A stretch of DNA of 8,076 bases from Saprospiraceae bacterium. Lineage in GTDB: Bacteria; Bacteroidota; Bacteroidia; Bacteroidales; JAIPBB01. Made by a program: the position numbers and the translations under genes. Below are positions 6,506 through 8,076 of this stretch, in pieces; within the stretch, counting starts at the first letter, position 1, and the number at the start of each line of letters is the position of its first letter. The stretch is taken from assembly GCA_021739805.1 (NCBI GenBank), contig JAIPBB010000250.1, positions 1 through 8,076 on the forward strand, read 5' to 3'. Under the pieces are notes generated by a model. That model was not told where the DNA came from and did not search any database. It saw only the letters and a program-made list of their open reading frames with translations.

Positions 6506-7198
6506 ATGAAATTTACCAAACTTCTGATCATTTTTATAAGCATTCCAATTATAATCTTTAGCCAGGAAAAGAGCAATTGCATTGTTAAAGTACCTGAATT
6601 GCAAGGTGAATACCGGGGTGATTGCAAAAAAGGATTGGCTGATGGGACTGGTTCTGCACAAGGAGAACACATCTATGAAGGGGAATTTAAAAAAGGATAT
6701 CCTCATGGTGAAGGAAAATATATCTGGGCCGGAGACGATTATTATGTGGGGAGCTTTAAAAAAGGCAAGAGAAGCGGTTTCGGAAAGCATTACCTGATTA
6801 TAGAAGGCAAAAGTAGTTATATTGAAGGTTACTGGAAGAATGATATTTATCTGGGAAAAGAAAAAAAAGTTCAAAATTATTCATCCGTACGAAAAACAGG
6901 CATCGACCGCGTATCCTATATTTATAAAGGCAGCGGCGACGGCACCAATGAAATTATGATCCGGTTCAAACGTGCCGGGGCAGGTTCGCGTTCACAGGTT
7001 TACAGTCCATCGATAAACGCTTCAAGCGGTGATTTGATCGATCAGGGCGAACGCTATGGATTTGAGAACGTAGAATTCCCATTTAGTGCGAGCATGAGTT
7101 TTAACGTGCCGAATAAAGCCAATACCATGCTAATCCTCGCAACACTGACTTTTGAAATCATGAAAGAAGGCAGCTGGGATGTGATTATCTATTTCTAA
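6506..7198 (+). CDS. Exported MORN-repeat protein, copy 3 of 3
   Basis: This protein of 230 residues has a signal peptide (1-20, MKFTKLLIIFISIPIIIFSQ), MORN repeats at about 36-118 (YRGDCKKGLADGTGSAQG; YEGEFKKGYPHGEGKYIWAG; YYVGSFKKGKRSGFG; partial YIEGYWKNDIYLGK) and the shared C-terminal domain at about 130-230 (GIDRVSYIYKG, NEIMIRFKRAG, ASSGD, RYGFENVEFPF, EGSWDVIIYF). I chose the ATG at 6506 because it starts the signal peptide; an in-frame TTG at 6473 would add 11 residues that spoil the signal sequence. The leader before the ATG reads ACCAAAATTTTCAAT, similar to other starts in the window. Cys25 and Cys40 match the cysteine pair of copy 1, while the C-terminal cysteine of copies 1 and 2 is alanine. 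It is closer to copy 1 than to the adjacent copy 2, and is probably cotranscribed with copy 2. The role is unknown. Confidence 0.9.
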   Translation: MKFTKLLIIFISIPIIIFSQEKSNCIVKVPELQGEYRGDCKKGLADGTGSAQGEHIYEGEFKKGYPHGEGKYIWAGDDYYVGSFKKGKRSGFGKHYLIIEGKSSYIEGYWKNDIYLGKEKKVQNYSSVRKTGIDRVSYIYKGSGDGTNEIMIRFKRAGAGSRSQVYSPSINASSGDLIDQGERYGFENVEFPFSASMSFNVPNKANTMLILATLTFEIMKEGSWDVIIYF

Positions 7199-7494
7199 GG
7201 GTCATTCCCATAAAAATTATTGCGCACCTCACTTCTTTAATCTTTATTATATAAAACCTTTACTGAATGCACACGACTATAAATCAATAATTTACATCTT
7301 CCTTCCTGCAATTATACCAGACTTGTTTCGAACCTGACATTACTTTATACTTAATTATTTTAAATAATTCCCGCCGACCCCTTGGGTAAATAGTATTTTA
7401 TTTAGATTGCTTTGTTAAACTAAGCATGTAACATTTTTTTTCATTATAAGTCTCTTAATATATTGGCCTAACTTAAATGTGAAAAAATAATTTC
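7199..7494 (+). other. Intergenic region between MORN copy 3 and the ABC permease
   Basis: This is 296 bp with no open frame of note. It contains a perfect AT palindrome, AATTATTT-T-AAATAATT (7353-7369). There is also a one-mismatch match to the -7 element, TTGCTTTG (7407-7414), with a TTG 22 bases further upstream (7382-7384), slightly more than the usual 19-21 spacing; it is a weak promoter candidate for the permease gene. No convincing terminator follows copy 3: GGGTCATTCCC at 7199-7209 has only a 3-bp stem. Confidence 0.5.
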
Positions 7495-8076
7495 ATGATC
7501 AAATATTATTTAAAATTTTCAATACGCGGAATTTTGAGCCAAAAGCTCTATTCATTGATAAACATACTGGGGCTTGCCATCGGAATTTGTATCTTTTTAC
7601 TCATTAGCCTTTATGTCAAGCATGAGTACAGCTACGATAAATTCAATCCCAATTACGATAAAATCTTAAGGATGGGATTAGAAGATTGGTGTGTGATACC
7701 ACCTGGTGTTGGTCATATCATGAATGGCAAATTTCCTGAAATTGACAAAATATGCCGTTTTGTTTATCAACCAAATTTGGTTGTGAAATATACCCCTGAT
7801 GAAAAGCAATTAGAAAAATCACTAACGATCGAAACCTGCGGAGCAGTTGACTCCACTTTTTTCGATGTATTTAATGTCAAACTTTTAATCGGATATGAAA
7901 AAACAGCCCTTAAGGATGTTAATTCAGTATTAATCACAAAAAGAATTGCACTTCAATTATTTGGAGATGAAGACCCTTATAATAAGGTAATTACTATTAA
8001 CAGCTCATTAAGATGTAAAGTGACCGGTGTGATTGACGACAGCCAGAATTTTCATTTTAAATCCGACCTTTACATC
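7495..8076 (+). CDS. MacB/FtsX-family ABC transporter permease, N-terminal part (3' end cut by window)
   Basis: These are the first 194 residues of a permease of the MacB/FtsX type, which in Bacteroidota is usually near 800 residues with two FtsX-like halves and works with a separate ATPase on lipids, lipoproteins, peptides or antimicrobials at the inner membrane. Seen: the characteristic start (KYYLKFSIRGILSQKLYSLI), a first membrane helix at about 20-41 (LINILGLAIGICIFLLISLY), then the periplasmic MacB-type core domain with EYSYDKF (45-50), FPEIDKI (80-86), DSTFFDVFNVKLLIG (119-133), SVLITKRIALQLFGDEDP (144-161) and KVTGVIDD (175-182). The ATG at 7495 is directly before the conserved N-terminus. 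The frame is open to the right edge. It is separated by 296 bp from the MORN genes and is probably its own transcription unit; a functional link to them is not shown. Confidence 0.93.
   Translation, partial: MIKYYLKFSIRGILSQKLYSLINILGLAIGICIFLLISLYVKHEYSYDKFNPNYDKILRMGLEDWCVIPPGVGHIMNGKFPEIDKICRFVYQPNLVVKYTPDEKQLEKSLTIETCGAVDSTFFDVFNVKLLIGYEKTALKDVNSVLITKRIALQLFGDEDPYNKVITINSSLRCKVTGVIDDSQNFHFKSDLYI

Larger units (their letters stand above)
4860..7198 (+). repeat. Tandem gene triplication: three MORN-repeat paralogues in a row
   Basis: The three genes have the same length class (230-235 residues), the same domain order and the same direction, with near-identical stretches such as GEGKYIW and GDDYY in the MORN part and EGSW(E/D) at the end. 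They arose by local duplication and have since diverged; the sequence between them is not repeated. Copies 1 and 3 resemble each other more than either resembles copy 2. This points to more than one duplication step, partial gene conversion, or faster change in copy 2. Confidence 0.9.

Noticed and set aside
7199..7209. GGGTCATTCCC after MORN copy 3 as a terminator
   Set aside because: It has only a 3-bp stem and no T run on the plus strand.
7320..7340. TTTCGAACC resembling a tRNA T-loop
   Set aside because: No acceptor, D or anticodon stem can be built around it; the flanks do not fold as a tRNA.
1..8076. CRISPR arrays, rRNA, tRNA or a transposase gene
   Set aside because: No regularly spaced direct repeats, no conserved RNA-gene sequence and no transposase motif were seen anywhere in the window.

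Overview
This AT-rich window looks like chromosomal DNA of a member of the Bacteroidota. The main evidence is a SusC/RagA-type TonB-dependent outer-membrane protein, a membrane-anchored LuxR-type regulator, a MacB/FtsX-type ABC permease of the kind abundant in this phylum, signal peptides that end around a glutamine, and the absence of Shine-Dalgarno sequences ahead of the starts. The genus cannot be named from this sequence.

Layout, left to right. Positions 1-797 (minus strand) hold the N-terminal third or less of a SusC-like receptor; the rest lies beyond the left edge. About 1 kb without a convincing gene follows (798-1799). It contains a 29-bp imperfect inverted repeat (18 bp perfect) whose arms lie at 1040-1068 and 1273-1301 and enclose about 200 bp. 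This could be an invertible regulatory segment upstream of the susC-like gene, or a small non-autonomous mobile element. At 1800-2753 (minus strand) lies a regulator with about seven membrane segments and a C-terminal LuxR-type helix-turn-helix. A 331-bp divergent spacer (2754-3084) separates it from a plus-strand series of exported repeat proteins: an ankyrin-repeat/PD40 beta-propeller fusion (3085-4782), then three paralogous MORN-repeat proteins (4860-5567, 5768-6463, 6506-7198). The window ends inside the N-terminus of an ABC transporter permease (7495-8076).

How the parts may work together is inference. The four exported proteins carry no visible catalytic motif and are built from binding or scaffolding repeats, so a structural or ligand-binding role in the periplasm or at the surface is more likely than an enzymatic one. 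The divergent 7TM-LuxR protein is a plausible regulator of the adjoining exported genes. A strong hairpin-plus-T-run terminator after the first MORN gene suggests two transcription units: ankyrin/PD40 plus MORN1, and MORN2 plus MORN3. The three MORN proteins share a C-terminal domain of about 100 residues that I do not recognise. It ends in a conserved EGSW(E/D) motif and is the best candidate for an undescribed module here.
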